46,628 bases of DNA from an uncultured Methylophilaceae bacterium (GCA_903863255.1 CAIPBJ010000087.1:1-46628); one strand, 5' to 3'. Positions 13,357 through 22,249 are shown, numbered from the stretch's first letter. A program made the numbers and translations. The notes: a model not told the origin generated them from the letters alone.

Positions 13357-15423
13357 TCAGACCACTCGGGCGACAGATAAAATCATGTCGATGAATTTAA
13401 TGCCAATGAATGGGACGATCACACCGCCTAACCCATAAATAGCAAGGTTCCGGCGAAGCAGGATGGCTGCCCCCAGCGGGCGATAAGGCACCCCTTTTAG
13501 GGCCAGTGGGATCAAGAAGATAATTATCAGTGCGTTGAAAATCACGGCGGATAATATTGCTGACGCAGGACTTGCCAGATGCATCACGTTTAAGGCCGAC
13601 AATTGTGGATAGGTACTTACGAAAGCCGCTGGGATAATCGCAAAGTATTTTGCAACATCGTTAGCGATGCTGAACGTAGTCAATGAACCTCGAGTCATGA
13701 GCATCTGCTTGCCCGTTTCTACAATCTCGATAAGTTTAGTCGGGTTGGAATCCAAGTCAACCATATTGCCTGCTTCTTTAGCTGCCTGCGTTCCCGAGTT
13801 CATGGCCACGGCCACATCTGCCTGAGCCAACGCCGGTGCGTCATTTGTTCCGTCACCTGTCATGGCCACTAGGCGTCCCTCTGACTGATGCTGTCGAATC
13901 AATGCCAATTTGGCCTCCGGTGTAGCCTCGGCGAGAAAATCATCAACCCCTGCCTCCGCAGCGATTGCTGCCGCCGTGAGTCGATTATCGCCGGTGACCA
14001 TGATGGTTTTGATGCCCATTCGTCGAAGCTCAGCAAAACGCTCCTTGATTCCGCCCTTAACAATGTCTTTCAGTTCCACTACACCAAGCACCGTGATTCC
14101 ATCGGAAACCAAAAGTGGCGTGCTGCCGCGACGGGCTACGTCATCGACCACCTGATCAAGCTGCTTGGGGAAAGCGCCGCCTAATGACTCAACGTGTTTA
14201 CGGATAGAATCGGCGGCTCCCTTTCTGATCTGGCGATCTTCAAGATCAACACCACTCATTCTTGTATGTGCTGAAAAGTGAACGAACACAGCGCCAAGTC
14301 CTTGAATGTCTCGTTCACGAATATTGAATTTCTGCTTCGCCAACACAACGATACTTCGGCCTTCAGGCGTTTCATCGGCTAACGAAGAGAGTTGGGCGGC
14401 ATCGGCAAGGGTTGCCTCAGTTACTCCCTTGGCGGGAATGAAAGCGGCGGCCTGGCGATTACCCAAGGTAATGGTACCCGTCTTGTCGAGGAGCAGCACA
14501 TCCACATCCCCGGCCGCCTCAACGGCTCGACCTGACGTCGCAATCACATTGGCTTGCATCATTCGGCTCATTCCGGCCACGCCAATCGCGGACAGCAGAC
14601 CGGCAATCGTCGTCGGAATGAGGCATACCAGAAGTGCAATCAAAGTAGTCATATTCACTGCCGTTCCGTTACCTGAAACACTGACACTGAACAAGGAATA
14701 GGGCAAAAGAGTTACCGTCACGCCAAGAAATACAATTGTAAGCGCAACCAGTAAAATGGTAAGCGCGATCTCATTGGGCGTCTTTTGGCGCTTTGCGTTT
14801 TCGACCATGGCGATCATTCGATCTACAAAGGTCTCCCCAGGATTCGCACTGACACGCATCACAATCCAATCCGAGAGCACTCGTGTGCCGCCCGTTACGG
14901 CAGAGAAATCCCCACCGGATTCACGAATCACAGGGGCGGACTCCCCCGTAATAGCCGACTCATCCACGCTTGCCACACCTTCTATGACATCGCCGTCTGC
15001 AGGGATAAATTCTCCAGCATCGACAATAACAACGTCCCCTTTTCTTAAGTCTATAGCGGGAACGCTATGCCAAGATGCTTTAGAGGTTGGTTCATGGAGT
15101 TTCTTGGCCCAAGTCTCCTTCTTCAGGCCACGCAGCGAAGCTGCTTGCGCCTTGCTGCGACCTTCTGCCAAAGCCTCAGCAAAATTTGCAAAAATTACCG
15201 TAAACCACAACCACACCGCAATACCCAGAATGAATCCGGATGGAGCCTCTCCTTGTCCACGCATCGATTGGAGCCAAAGGATCGTTGTTAGGATACTTCC
15301 CACGTAAACCACGAACATGACTGGGTTACGCCATTGTATATGGGGAGATAATTTTTTGAAGGATTCGACTATCGCTGGCTTGACCAGTTCTGGATCGAAA
15401 AGGGTAAACGTTTTACGTGACAT
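13357..15423 (-). CDS. kdpB: KdpB, P-type ATPase catalytic subunit for potassium uptake
   Basis: KdpB hydrolyses ATP to drive high-affinity K+ import through KdpA. It has the actuator loop ITGESAPV, the phosphorylation motif DKTGTIT (about residue 300) and the hinge [20 protein letters not shown], with about seven membrane segments. The start at 15423 ([14 protein letters not shown]) gives 688 residues, close to the usual length, and has GGAG at correct spacing. The frame extends nine codons further upstream, but those residues lie in the kdpA-kdpB spacer and look non-coding. The kdpA stop is 11 bases upstream. Confidence 0.97.
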   Translation of the reverse strand: MSRKTFTLFDPELVKPAIVESFKKLSPHIQWRNPVMFVVYVGSILTTILWLQSMRGQGEAPSGFILGIAVWLWFTVIFANFAEALAEGRSKAQAASLRGLKKETWAKKLHEPTSKASWHSVPAIDLRKGDVVIVDAGEFIPADGDVIEGVASVDESAITGESAPVIRESGGDFSAVTGGTRVLSDWIVMRVSANPGETFVDRMIAMVENAKRQKTPNEIALTILLVALTIVFLGVTVTLLPYSLFSVSVSGNGTAVNMTTLIALLVCLIPTTIAGLLSAIGVAGMSRMMQANVIATSGRAVEAAGDVDVLLLDKTGTITLGNRQAAAFIPAKGVTEATLADAAQLSSLADETPEGRSIVVLAKQKFNIRERDIQGLGAVFVHFSAHTRMSGVDLEDRQIRKGAADSIRKHVESLGGAFPKQLDQVVDDVARRGSTPLLVSDGITVLGVVELKDIVKGGIKERFAELRRMGIKTIMVTGDNRLTAAAIAAEAGVDDFLAEATPEAKLALIRQHQSEGRLVAMTGDGTNDAPALAQADVAVAMNSGTQAAKEAGNMVDLDSNPTKLIEIVETGKQMLMTRGSLTTFSIANDVAKYFAIIPAAFVSTYPQLSALNVMHLASPASAILSAVIFNALIIIFLIPLALKGVPYRPLGAAILLRRNLAIYGLGGVIVPFIGIKFIDMILSVARVV

Positions 15424-15434
15424 ATAATTTCTCC

Positions 15435-17231
15435 TTAATGTCCTGTCCAAAGAACCAGATGCTCGACCACAGGACCTAGAGCCAGTGCAGGGACATAGTT
15501 AAGCAATCCAACCAGTATCACCTCCCCGATTAAGAGGGTAACGAACAAGGGGCCGTGTGTAGACATGGTTCCAGAAGTGACCGATATTCGTTTTTTGGCA
15601 GCGAGTGCACCAGCAATCGCTAAAACGGGAACGATGACGCCAAATCGGCCAAACCACATTCCGATTGCTAGTAAGACGTTATAAAAAGGAGTATTGGCAG
15701 ATAGACCTGCAAATGCGCTGCCATTATTATTCGCAACCGAAGTCAAGGCATAGAGGATCTCTGAGAACCCATGAGCGCCTGGATTTGCGATGCCGGCTCG
15801 ACCTGCCTCCGTCATCACGGCAATGGCCGTCCCAATCAGAACCAGAAGGGGGGTGACCAATATGGCAATGGAAGTCATTTTCATCTCAAACGACTCGATC
15901 TTTTTGCCTAGGTATTCTGGCGTTCTGCCTATCATCAGTCCGGCGATAAAAACAGCAAGAATCGCAAAGACTAGCATCCCATAAAGTCCGGAACCCACCC
16001 CGCCAAAAACGACCTCACCCAATTGCATCGAAGCCAATGGAATCATTCCACCCAATGGCGTGAAGGAGTCATGCATCGCATTCACCGCACCACAGGAGGC
16101 CAGGGTTGTGATTGTCGCGAACAATCCAGAGTCCGCAATACCGAAACGCGTTTCCTTGCCTTCCATGTTACCGCCAGCTTGCATGGCAGTTACGGATTGA
16201 TCGGTGCCCAGTGATGCCAACAGGGGATTTCCCTGTTGCTCGAACGTCATCGCTCCGATGGCGAATGCGAGAAACAGGAGCGACATCGCTGCATAGATTG
16301 TCCATCCCTGACGTGGATCTCCCACCATTCTTCCGAAGGTGATACAAAGCGCTCCAGGAATCAGAAAAATCGAAAGCATCTGAAAAAAATTCGTCAAGGG
16401 CGTGGGATTCTCGTAAGGATGGGCTGAGTTGGCATTAAAGAATCCGCCTCCATTTGTTCCCAGCATCTTGATTGCCTCTTGAGAAGCTACCGGGCCCATA
16501 GGCAACGTTTGTGTCTGAGTCATGGCTGGCTCAGTCACTGGATTACCTTTGGCATCCTTGATCGGTTGACCTGAGGCGTCAAGTTTGGGATTGTCGTACT
16601 TGGTGACCTCTAATGTTTGGATATCCTTATTGGCAACGAAATTCTGGATCACGCCCTGACTGACCAGGAAAACAGAAAACACCAGTGACAATGGCAGCAG
16701 GATATAAAGTGTCACTCTTGTCAAATCCACCCAAACATTGCCAATGGTCGAAGCGGTATGCCTTACAAAGCCACGAATTAGTGCGATCACCACCACGATC
16801 CCGGTTGCCGCAGAAAAGAAATTCTGAACCGCCAGCCCCAGCATTTGTGTGAGATAGCTCATGGTCGATTCACCGCTGTAGCCTTGCCAGTTGGTATTCG
16901 TGACAAAACTAATTGCCGTATTGAAAGAGGAGTCAGGGCTGACATTGGCAAATCTCTGAGGGTTTAACGGAAGCGAAATTTGCAACCGCTGTAATAAATA
17001 GACAGCTATGACGCCCAGTAGATTGAAAAATAGCAATGCCAGCGTGAAGTTGAGCCAGCCCATTTCTTCGTCCTTCTTGATTCCGCAGAAACGATAAAGT
17101 GTATTCTCAATGACCCCGCCGTACTTCAAGCGGCCTTCCATCACTTGTGCGATGTAGAGCCCAAGCGGTTTACTTAAAAGAAGTAGCGTTAGAAAGTAAA
17201 CTCCGAGCAAGATCCACGCATGATTAGTCAT
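15435..17231 (-). CDS. kdpA: KdpA, potassium channel-like subunit
   Basis: KdpA is the inner-membrane K+-selective subunit, related to SKT-superfamily channels and K+ symporters. About ten hydrophobic segments are visible, with the four selectivity-filter regions near [51 protein letters not shown] and [16 protein letters not shown]. The start at 17231 ([13 protein letters not shown]) gives 598 residues, slightly longer than E. coli KdpA. It has a strong GGAGG element that lies within kdpF. A longer frame to 17348 overlaps kdpF and the preceding micro-ORF and is rejected. Its ATG overlaps the kdpF stop (ATGA). Confidence 0.97.
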   Translation of the reverse strand: MTNHAWILLGVYFLTLLLLSKPLGLYIAQVMEGRLKYGGVIENTLYRFCGIKKDEEMGWLNFTLALLFFNLLGVIAVYLLQRLQISLPLNPQRFANVSPDSSFNTAISFVTNTNWQGYSGESTMSYLTQMLGLAVQNFFSAATGIVVVIALIRGFVRHTASTIGNVWVDLTRVTLYILLPLSLVFSVFLVSQGVIQNFVANKDIQTLEVTKYDNPKLDASGQPIKDAKGNPVTEPAMTQTQTLPMGPVASQEAIKMLGTNGGGFFNANSAHPYENPTPLTNFFQMLSIFLIPGALCITFGRMVGDPRQGWTIYAAMSLLFLAFAIGAMTFEQQGNPLLASLGTDQSVTAMQAGGNMEGKETRFGIADSGLFATITTLASCGAVNAMHDSFTPLGGMIPLASMQLGEVVFGGVGSGLYGMLVFAILAVFIAGLMIGRTPEYLGKKIESFEMKMTSIAILVTPLLVLIGTAIAVMTEAGRAGIANPGAHGFSEILYALTSVANNNGSAFAGLSANTPFYNVLLAIGMWFGRFGVIVPVLAIAGALAAKKRISVTSGTMSTHGPLFVTLLIGEVILVGLLNYVPALALGPVVEHLVLWTGH

Positions 17232-17320
17232 GAAAAATCCTCCGGATAGAGTAACGCAGCAATCAAGTAAATAAACAATCCAATAACGACGACACAACCT
17301 ATTACAGTGAGCCAGTTCAT
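17228..17320 (-). CDS. kdpF: KdpF, small single-span subunit of the Kdp ATPase
   Basis: This is a 30-residue peptide, [11 protein letters not shown]... to ...ALLYPEDFS, forming one hydrophobic helix with a short acidic tail containing YP, as in KdpF peptides. KdpF stabilises the KdpABC complex in the membrane. It was found by reading all frames of the short gap before kdpA. It has GGAGG at good spacing before the ATG. It overlaps kdpA by ATGA at its end, and its own start is overlapped by the preceding micro-ORF in the same way. Confidence 0.9.
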   Translation of the reverse strand: MNWLTVIGCVVVIGLFIYLIAALLYPEDFS

Positions 17321-17409
17321 TGTTTACCTCCGAGTTTTGAACAGCCAAAGGCCATCGCTGCGATCAGAATGAAAAGGAGCAATATTGCAACTATATATAT
17401 AATATCCAT
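17317..17409 (-). CDS. 30-residue single-span membrane micro-protein at the head of the kdp operon
   Basis: This 30-residue ORF begins [20 protein letters not shown] and ends in a short polar tail with Gly-Cys-Ser-Lys and Gly-Gly-Lys-Gln. It has one strong membrane helix and a positively charged C-terminal tail. GGAG lies 8 bases before the ATG, and its stop overlaps the kdpF start (ATGA), mirroring the kdpF-kdpA overlap. Similar tiny ORFs sit before kdpF in other proteobacteria and are sometimes annotated only by position. I know of no established function. A role as an extra small subunit or assembly factor of KdpFABC is inference from operon position and topology. Confidence 0.75.
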   Translation of the reverse strand: MDIIYIVAILLLFILIAAMAFGCSKLGGKQ

Positions 17410-17451
17410 CTAACAACTCCCAAATAGTGACTCAGCAATACTAGTCGCTCG

Positions 17452-17479
17452 AATATAAAAATACTCTTAAAGTTTGCAG
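17452..17479 (-). promoter_or_regulatory. candidate kdp promoter (-35/-10)
   Basis: On the minus strand CTGCAA (17479-17474) and TATATT (17457-17452) are separated by 16 bases, placing the transcription start near 17445 and a short leader before the micro-ORF at 17409. The -35 is weak, as expected for an activator-dependent promoter. The KdpE-like box lies 6 bases upstream. Confidence 0.5.
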
Positions 17480-17485
17480 GTAATT

Positions 17486-17502
17486 TATAAACAAAGTGTA
17501 AA
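17486..17502 (-). promoter_or_regulatory. KdpE-box-like direct repeat
   Basis: The minus strand reads TTTACACTTTGTTTATA, two TTTAYA units separated by CTTTG. The E. coli KdpE site has the same 17-bp geometry with TTTATA and TTTACA in the opposite order. It sits directly upstream of the candidate kdp promoter, in an operon that encodes KdpE. Assignment as the KdpE operator is inference from motif similarity and position. Confidence 0.6.
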
Positions 17503-17639
17503 TACGTTGAAGTAAGAACACCTTGTTTCTAAGTTTGGAGAGTTTGCTGAATGGGTTTGCTAAATTGCGGATCGTAGTTGCATCTTATGCAATTCGGATG
17601 CCCATAGGTCATTAGATAATTTTGATTGAATCTTCAAAG

Positions 17640-17870
17640 TCATTCTTTAATACACATGTTAAGTATTTTGTGAATTTGGGGAGCGACTACCAATATTGAT
17701 ATAAATACGATTGGCCAGGCTGTCAAAAAAGAAGTTAGCCATATTCCTATAAAGACGTTCCATTTAACATGATGAATGTACGTTATTGCAGCAGAAACAA
17801 TGAATGCTGTGCTAAATGACATCAGCACAGCAAACATTACCCCTTTGAATTTTTTTGGGATTTTTACCAA
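17640..17870 (-). CDS. DUF2798 family small membrane protein
   Basis: This 76-residue protein has two membrane helices (about FAVLMSFSTAFIVSAAITYI and WLTSFLTAWPIVFISILVVA) joined by a short loop. It starts with KIPKKFKGV and ends near VAPQIHKIL, the usual pattern of DUF2798 proteins, whose function is unknown. The start is TTG, and the gene overlaps the end of the short-chain dehydrogenase by 7 bases, suggesting co-expression under the TetR-controlled promoter. No other start gives a full first helix. Confidence 0.75.
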   Translation of the reverse strand: MVKIPKKFKGVMFAVLMSFSTAFIVSAAITYIHHVKWNVFIGIWLTSFLTAWPIVFISILVVAPQIHKILNMCIKE

Positions 17871-18613
17871 GGTAGCGCTTCACCTTCATGAAAGAACCCG
17901 CCACTTGGTCCATTTTCATCTAATGTTGCAAGGTGGACACTGGTCTTATAGCTATCGGCCACTTCCATCGGTGCATTCATTCCGCCTAATTCTGTCTTTA
18001 CCCAACCAGGATGTGCCGAATTGACTTTTATAGGAGAATTGCGAAGTTCATGTGCCAAATGAACTGTAAATGCATTCAATGCAGTTTTTGATGCGTTATA
18101 CGCGAACGCCTTGGCAGGATCAATCGGTGAGTTAGGCATGCTATGCAAAGTGAGCGAAGCCAATATACTGGAAAGATTTACGATACGTCCTGCTGATGAC
18201 TTACGGATGAGGGGAAGAAGCGTCTGCGTGAGATTCACCACATCAAAGAAATTAGTCTGAAATGTTTGAAGTAAGGTGTCACTGCTGATTGTACTACTTG
18301 ATTCATTACCGAATAAAGGTTCGGCGCACATGCCCGCATTGTTGATCAGAATGTCAAGCTTGCCGTACTTTTGTTCAAAATATGCGAATGCCTTAGGCGC
18401 TGAATCTTCACTATTGGCGTCATACTTTATTGCCTCAGCCTTGAATCCAAGCAACTCGAGTTTTTTTACCGCTTCTTCGCCTTTAGCCAGGTCTCGCGAA
18501 CCAATCACCACTGTCATGCCGAGCTCACTCAATCGTTTGGCAGTTTCAAACCCGATGCCTCGGTTTGCTCCAGTTATAAATGCTATTTTTCCTTCATGCA
18601 TTGCCATTTTCAT
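17864..18613 (-). CDS. SDR-family NAD(P)-dependent oxidoreductase
   Basis: This is a classical short-chain dehydrogenase/reductase of about 249 residues with a Rossmann fold. The cofactor motif TGANRGIG lies near residues 14-21, the structural motif NNAG near residue 90, and the catalytic Ser is in IVNLSSILASL with the Tyr-x3-Lys pair in YNASK. The C-terminus PSGGFFHEGEALPW resembles carbonyl reductase-like SDRs. The substrate cannot be told from sequence. AAGGA lies only 2 bases before the ATG at 18613 and 8 bases before the in-frame ATG at 18607, so the second start may be the true one. It is divergent from a TetR regulator, which is probably its repressor. Confidence 0.9.
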   Translation of the reverse strand: MKMAMHEGKIAFITGANRGIGFETAKRLSELGMTVVIGSRDLAKGEEAVKKLELLGFKAEAIKYDANSEDSAPKAFAYFEQKYGKLDILINNAGMCAEPLFGNESSSTISSDTLLQTFQTNFFDVVNLTQTLLPLIRKSSAGRIVNLSSILASLTLHSMPNSPIDPAKAFAYNASKTALNAFTVHLAHELRNSPIKVNSAHPGWVKTELGGMNAPMEVADSYKTSVHLATLDENGPSGGFFHEGEALPW

Positions 18614-18625
18614 ATTCCTTATATT

Positions 18626-18674
18626 GGATTGACTACTATTTATTTACCGTTCGGTATTTAATACTAGTCAATCC
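18626..18674. promoter_or_regulatory. nested palindrome with overlapping divergent promoters (TetR operator)
   Basis: The 10-base arms GGATTGACTA and TAGTCAATCC form a perfect inverted repeat centred at 18650. Inside, and on almost the same centre, TACCGTTCGGTA (18645-18656) forms a second dyad of the TetR-operator type. Each outer arm carries a TTGACT -35-like hexamer facing outwards across the dyad, towards the TetR gene on the plus strand and the SDR gene on the minus strand. Possible -10 elements (TATTTA or TAAATA) lie within the opposite half with about 19-20 base spacers. A repressor bound at the core would block both promoters. Confidence 0.65.
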
Positions 18675-18744
18675 ACATTTAATTGTCAATTATTTTTTTA
18701 CCATGCAGTATAATAATAACTTTCAATCAGGAATTTTCGATGCC

Positions 18745-19353
18745 ATGAACGTAACCGAAATGAAAAGGCCTCGTGGCAGGCCATCCGTTTTTGATCATGA
18801 GGAGGCTTTGGATAAGGCACTTCTCGTCTTTTGGACCCGAGGCTACGAGGGTGCGTCCATGGCTGAGCTAACGGATGCCCTCGGTATTAACCGTCCAAGT
18901 ATTTACGCTGCCTTCGGCAATAAGGAAGCCTTATTTCGTAAGGTAATGAGAAAATATCTATCTGGCCCAGTTTCTTATGTGTCAGAGGCTTTTCAACAAC
19001 CCACAGCAAAACAAGCGGTCGAAATGCTCTTAATTAAGTCAGCCGAGTTTCTTGGTAATCCGGATCATCCGAAAGGATGTATGCTGGTTCAGGGCGCATT
19101 GACATGTGGCCAAGGAGCCGAGCTGATCCAGCAGGAATTAGCCGGCTTTCGTAAGGGTTATGAAAACGCACTGACAAAGAGACTGGAATTTGCACAATCA
19201 CATCATGACTTTCCGAAGGAAATCAATCCGGCTGAGTTTGCAAAATACATCGCTACTGTCCATCAGGGCATGTCGGTGCAAGCAACTAGCGGAGCGACAA
19301 AAGAAGAGCTGCTTGCTGTTGTCAGCCTTGTTTTGAAAAATTGGCCACGCTGA
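18745..19353 (+). CDS. TetR/AcrR family transcriptional regulator
   Basis: The N-terminal TetR helix-turn-helix domain begins KRPRGRPSVFDHEEALDKAL, then ASMAELTDALGINRPSIYAAFGNKEALFRKV, a strong family match. The ligand-binding C-terminal domain includes HPKGCMLVQGALTCG. From the ATG at 18745 the protein is 202 residues, normal for the family. The frame is open further upstream to 18580, but those residues are low-complexity and cross the operator. ATG codons at 18703 and 18760 are alternatives. The divergent SDR-DUF2798 pair and the shared palindrome make autoregulation and repression of the SDR gene the likely role. The inducer is unknown. Confidence 0.92.
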   Translation: MNVTEMKRPRGRPSVFDHEEALDKALLVFWTRGYEGASMAELTDALGINRPSIYAAFGNKEALFRKVMRKYLSGPVSYVSEAFQQPTAKQAVEMLLIKSAEFLGNPDHPKGCMLVQGALTCGQGAELIQQELAGFRKGYENALTKRLEFAQSHHDFPKEINPAEFAKYIATVHQGMSVQATSGATKEELLAVVSLVLKNWPR

Positions 19354-19444
19354 AAACGAACTTCCTAAACCTCACCGAATTCAGTTAATCGTTACGGTCA
19401 TGTTAATATGAGTTTCCAGCTCATTTCGAATTCAATCGTCAAAC

Positions 19445-21070
19445 ATGATCGCCATTCTCGAAGCTAAACGCGCAGGTTTATTATCCAAAGGACATTGGGT
19501 TAATAATATGTTGGCTGGCCTGATCGTCGGGATTGTGGCATTACCCTTGGCTATGGCATTTGCAATTGCCTCCGGAGCAAAACCAGAGCAAGGCATCTAT
19601 ACAGCGATCGTGGCAGGAGGACTGACATCCTTGTTTGGAGGCAGTCGCTTGCAGATCGCCGGCCCAACCGGGGCTTTTATCGTCATACTTTCAGGCATTA
19701 CTGCCAAGTACGGTATAGGTGGTCTGCAGCTGGCGACCCTCATGGCCGGAGTGATCCTTATCCTGATGGGATTGACCAGATTGGGCGGAGTCATCAAATT
19801 CATTCCCGACCCAGTTATCGTTGGTTTTACCAGCGGGATCGGCGTCATTATCTGGGTAGGTCAATGGAAAGACTTTTTCGGACTTTTAGTCGAGTCAGTG
19901 ACCATTCATTTCCATGAAAAATTCTGGCATTTGATTCAAGCCCTACCTGGTTTGAACATAGAAACGACAGGGATTGGCATTTTCACACTGATGGTTCTGT
20001 TGGTTTCTCCAAGTGTATTTAAACGCATTCCCTCGCCCTTAGTGGCCATGGTGGCTGCAACCATCCTGGAATGGCATTTCGACTTCAAAGGTGTCGCCAC
20101 GATCGGCAGTACCTTTGGTGGCATTCCACAAAGCTTGCCCCATTTTCAAGTGCCGTCGATAACGTTTTCAGAAATACTGCAACTCATAGGCCCCGCGTTT
20201 ACCATTGCCTTGCTGGGCGCAATTGAATCTTTGCTCTCGGCAGTCGTTGCAGACAGCATGGCTGGTACCAAACACGATTCCAATCAGGAGTTAGTCGGCC
20301 AAGGCATCGCCAATATTTTTTCACCGCTGTTCGGCGGGTTCGCCTCGACCGGTGCGATCGCCCGCACAGCCACCAATATTCGTAATGGGGCCACGAGTCC
20401 ACTAGCTGGGATCATGCATACGTTGACACTGATGGTAATTGTGCTATTAATTGCCCCATTGGCTTCGCATATTCCACTCAGCTCGCTTTCTGCTATTTTG
20501 TTTGTCGTGGCCTACAACATGAGCGAACTTCACCGTTTTACCCATATGGTAAAAACCGCACCCAAGCCTGATGTGGCGGTTTTGCTGATTACATTCCTAC
20601 TGACTGTTTTTGCCGATTTAGTGATTGCCGTCAATATCGGCGTCATCCTGGCCGCACTCTTGTTCATGAAACGGATGTCGGAGACCGTTAGTATCGAATT
20701 GCAAGATCATGACATTCTGTCAGCAGAGATCGAGGACAGGAATTTCAACTTACCACCCAGAACTTTTGTGGTTTCTATGGATGGCCCTTTTTTCTTTGGT
20801 GCGGCGGAAAAACTTGAGATTGCGCTTGAATCTGTTCATGGCCATGCTGATATTCTTGTTATACGACTTGCCAGGGTCCCATTCATTGATGCAACCGGTC
20901 TACAGTCATTACTGAACCTGCTGGATACTTGCAAGCATCATAAAACACGATTGGTATTGTGCGAGGCAAAGCCAAATGTAATGGAGAAATTAAAGCGTTC
21001 AGGCCTGGTTGAGCAAATAGGAACATGGAATGTAATCCATTCCATTCATGAACTCGTTTCGAATGAGTAG
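19445..21070 (+). CDS. SulP family inorganic anion transporter with STAS domain
   Basis: This 541-residue inner-membrane SulP (SLC26-like) permease has 10 or more hydrophobic segments in residues 20-410, including GLIVGIVALPLAMAFAIASGAKPEQGIYTAIVAG and the family block GPAFTIALLGAIESLLSAVVADSMAG. The cytoplasmic C-terminal STAS domain spans about 440-535, with VIRLARVPFIDATGLQSLLNLL. SulP members carry sulfate, bicarbonate or other anions. No carbonic anhydrase or sulfate-assimilation gene adjoins it, so the substrate is undecided. The start has no obvious ribosome binding site, but the N-terminus fits the family. It is probably monocistronic. Confidence 0.93.
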   Translation: MIAILEAKRAGLLSKGHWVNNMLAGLIVGIVALPLAMAFAIASGAKPEQGIYTAIVAGGLTSLFGGSRLQIAGPTGAFIVILSGITAKYGIGGLQLATLMAGVILILMGLTRLGGVIKFIPDPVIVGFTSGIGVIIWVGQWKDFFGLLVESVTIHFHEKFWHLIQALPGLNIETTGIGIFTLMVLLVSPSVFKRIPSPLVAMVAATILEWHFDFKGVATIGSTFGGIPQSLPHFQVPSITFSEILQLIGPAFTIALLGAIESLLSAVVADSMAGTKHDSNQELVGQGIANIFSPLFGGFASTGAIARTATNIRNGATSPLAGIMHTLTLMVIVLLIAPLASHIPLSSLSAILFVVAYNMSELHRFTHMVKTAPKPDVAVLLITFLLTVFADLVIAVNIGVILAALLFMKRMSETVSIELQDHDILSAEIEDRNFNLPPRTFVVSMDGPFFFGAAEKLEIALESVHGHADILVIRLARVPFIDATGLQSLLNLLDTCKHHKTRLVLCEAKPNVMEKLKRSGLVEQIGTWNVIHSIHELVSNE

Positions 21071-21182
21071 AAATTAATCATCAATTTTGTTATAAAAAAC
21101 TGAAAATAAGACCATTCCTATTCGTTCTTCAATACTCCATTTCTTAATCCAGTCGATTCAATACTTAACAATTTTTTAACGA

Positions 21183-21204
21183 ATATAGTCCGAATGGACT
21201 ATAT
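21183..21204. repeat. 9-bp inverted repeat upstream of the PEP-CTERM gene
   Basis: ATATAGTCC and GGACTATAT form a perfect 9-bp dyad around GAAT, about 100 bases before the PEP-CTERM start and 113 after the SulP stop. With no T-tract it is more likely an operator than a terminator. Confidence 0.5.
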
Positions 21205-21305
21205 AAAGAAATATCTTAGTAACCCGAACAGCCTATATTGCTATCCGTGAATGTTTAGATTCAACCACTTTAGTAACGACAAGTTTTAATTTAGGAGTTT
21301 ATAGA

Positions 21306-21959
21306 ATGACAACCAGTAGATTCATATTATCCGCAATCGCGATTGTGATTGCGCTTGGCGTTACCGAAGCATCAGCCCAGACAGTAACGATAAACTCATC
21401 ATCAGTAAGTGATGGTGGCACATTGAACGCCTCCATTTATACTTCATCCATTGATACCTTGGCAATCAATTACAATGATCTTGTACTGAATCCAAGCCCT
21501 AGCACGACTGGATTTAACTTTAGCGGCACTACCGCAGCCTTCCCAGCAAGTACAAATGGTTACTTTTATTCAGACTACCTCATTAACGTGACTGGATCGA
21601 CAGCGGAAAGCGTAACGACAAGTCTCACGAACAACAGTGGTGTAGGTTCGCTTAATGAGCGAATCTACGCTTACAACCCTTCCTTGGGAAATAACGGTTT
21701 TCTTGGCGACACACCGGCTGGCAGTGGCATCCTTCAAGCATGGAGCACCAATTACGTGTTGCCTGGCACAAGCTTGTCCTATGTAAGCCCAACAGCACTT
21801 ACAGCTGGAAATTACGTCGTTGAGATTCGCGGCACAAGCGCAGGCAATTTTGCTGGCACGCTTTCAGTAACAGCCGTTCCAGAACCGGATGCCTTAGGTA
21901 TGATGATAAGTGGTTTGGGTTTGCTAGGCTTCATAGCAAGTCGACGTAAACAATCGTAA
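21306..21959 (+). CDS. PEP-CTERM sorting-domain protein, secreted
   Basis: This 217-residue exported protein has a Sec signal peptide (FILSAIAIVIALGVTEASAQ, cleavage about residue 25) and a C-terminal PEP-CTERM tripartite signal: VPEPDA, the hydrophobic segment LGMMISGLGLLGFIA, then the basic tail SRRKQS. PEP-CTERM proteins are processed by an EpsH/XrtA-type exosortase and exported with exopolysaccharide. The middle is rich in Ser, Thr, Gly and Asn with beta-strand character and no recognisable enzyme domain. AGGAG lies at good spacing before the ATG. The gene stands alone, with its own terminator at 21979-22007, and no exosortase gene is in the window. Confidence 0.92.
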   Translation: MTTSRFILSAIAIVIALGVTEASAQTVTINSSSVSDGGTLNASIYTSSIDTLAINYNDLVLNPSPSTTGFNFSGTTAAFPASTNGYFYSDYLINVTGSTAESVTTSLTNNSGVGSLNERIYAYNPSLGNNGFLGDTPAGSGILQAWSTNYVLPGTSLSYVSPTALTAGNYVVEIRGTSAGNFAGTLSVTAVPEPDALGMMISGLGLLGFIASRRKQS

Positions 21960-21978
21960 TTCGCTTCAGATGTTCACT

Positions 21979-22007
21979 AAAAGGAGCTTTTTTAGCTCCT
22001 TTTTTTA
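21979..22007 (+). terminator. rho-independent terminator after the PEP-CTERM gene
   Basis: AAAAGGAGCT pairs with AGCTCCTTTT around a T-rich loop and is followed by a run of T, the classic intrinsic terminator form, 20 bases after the stop. Confidence 0.92.
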
Positions 22008-22177
22008 TACCATAAGTGATTAAGATCCGGCAAAAAGGCTGGCTCAAGAGCAAGTATTATTGCTTTACTTCCATTTTTAAATAGACATGTTGATAAATGG
22101 TTTCAAATTATCTCCTGAGTCCAATTCCAGAATAATTGTTTAAATTTACAATATGATACATTTCTCCGTGTTTAATC

Positions 22178-22208
22178 TTGATATAAATTAAGATTTAGGT
22201 TGTATAAT
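22178..22208 (+). promoter_or_regulatory. candidate promoter of the metal efflux operon with a 19-base spacer
   Basis: TTGATA (22178-22183) and a perfect TATAAT (22203-22208) are separated by 19 bases, about 40 bases before the first efflux gene. A 19-20 base spacer is the hallmark of promoters activated by MerR-family metal sensors. No such regulator is encoded in the window and no clear dyad is seen in the spacer, so regulation is inference. Confidence 0.45.
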
Positions 22209-22249
22209 CCGTGCATTCAAATTTTGGCAACCGAAATTTTAGAAAAACC

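Noticed and set aside
17232-17348. Longer N-terminus for KdpA (start at 17348)
   Set aside because: The extension would run through kdpF and the micro-ORF in another frame, and the ATG at 17231 has a strong ribosome binding site and the correct family N-terminus.
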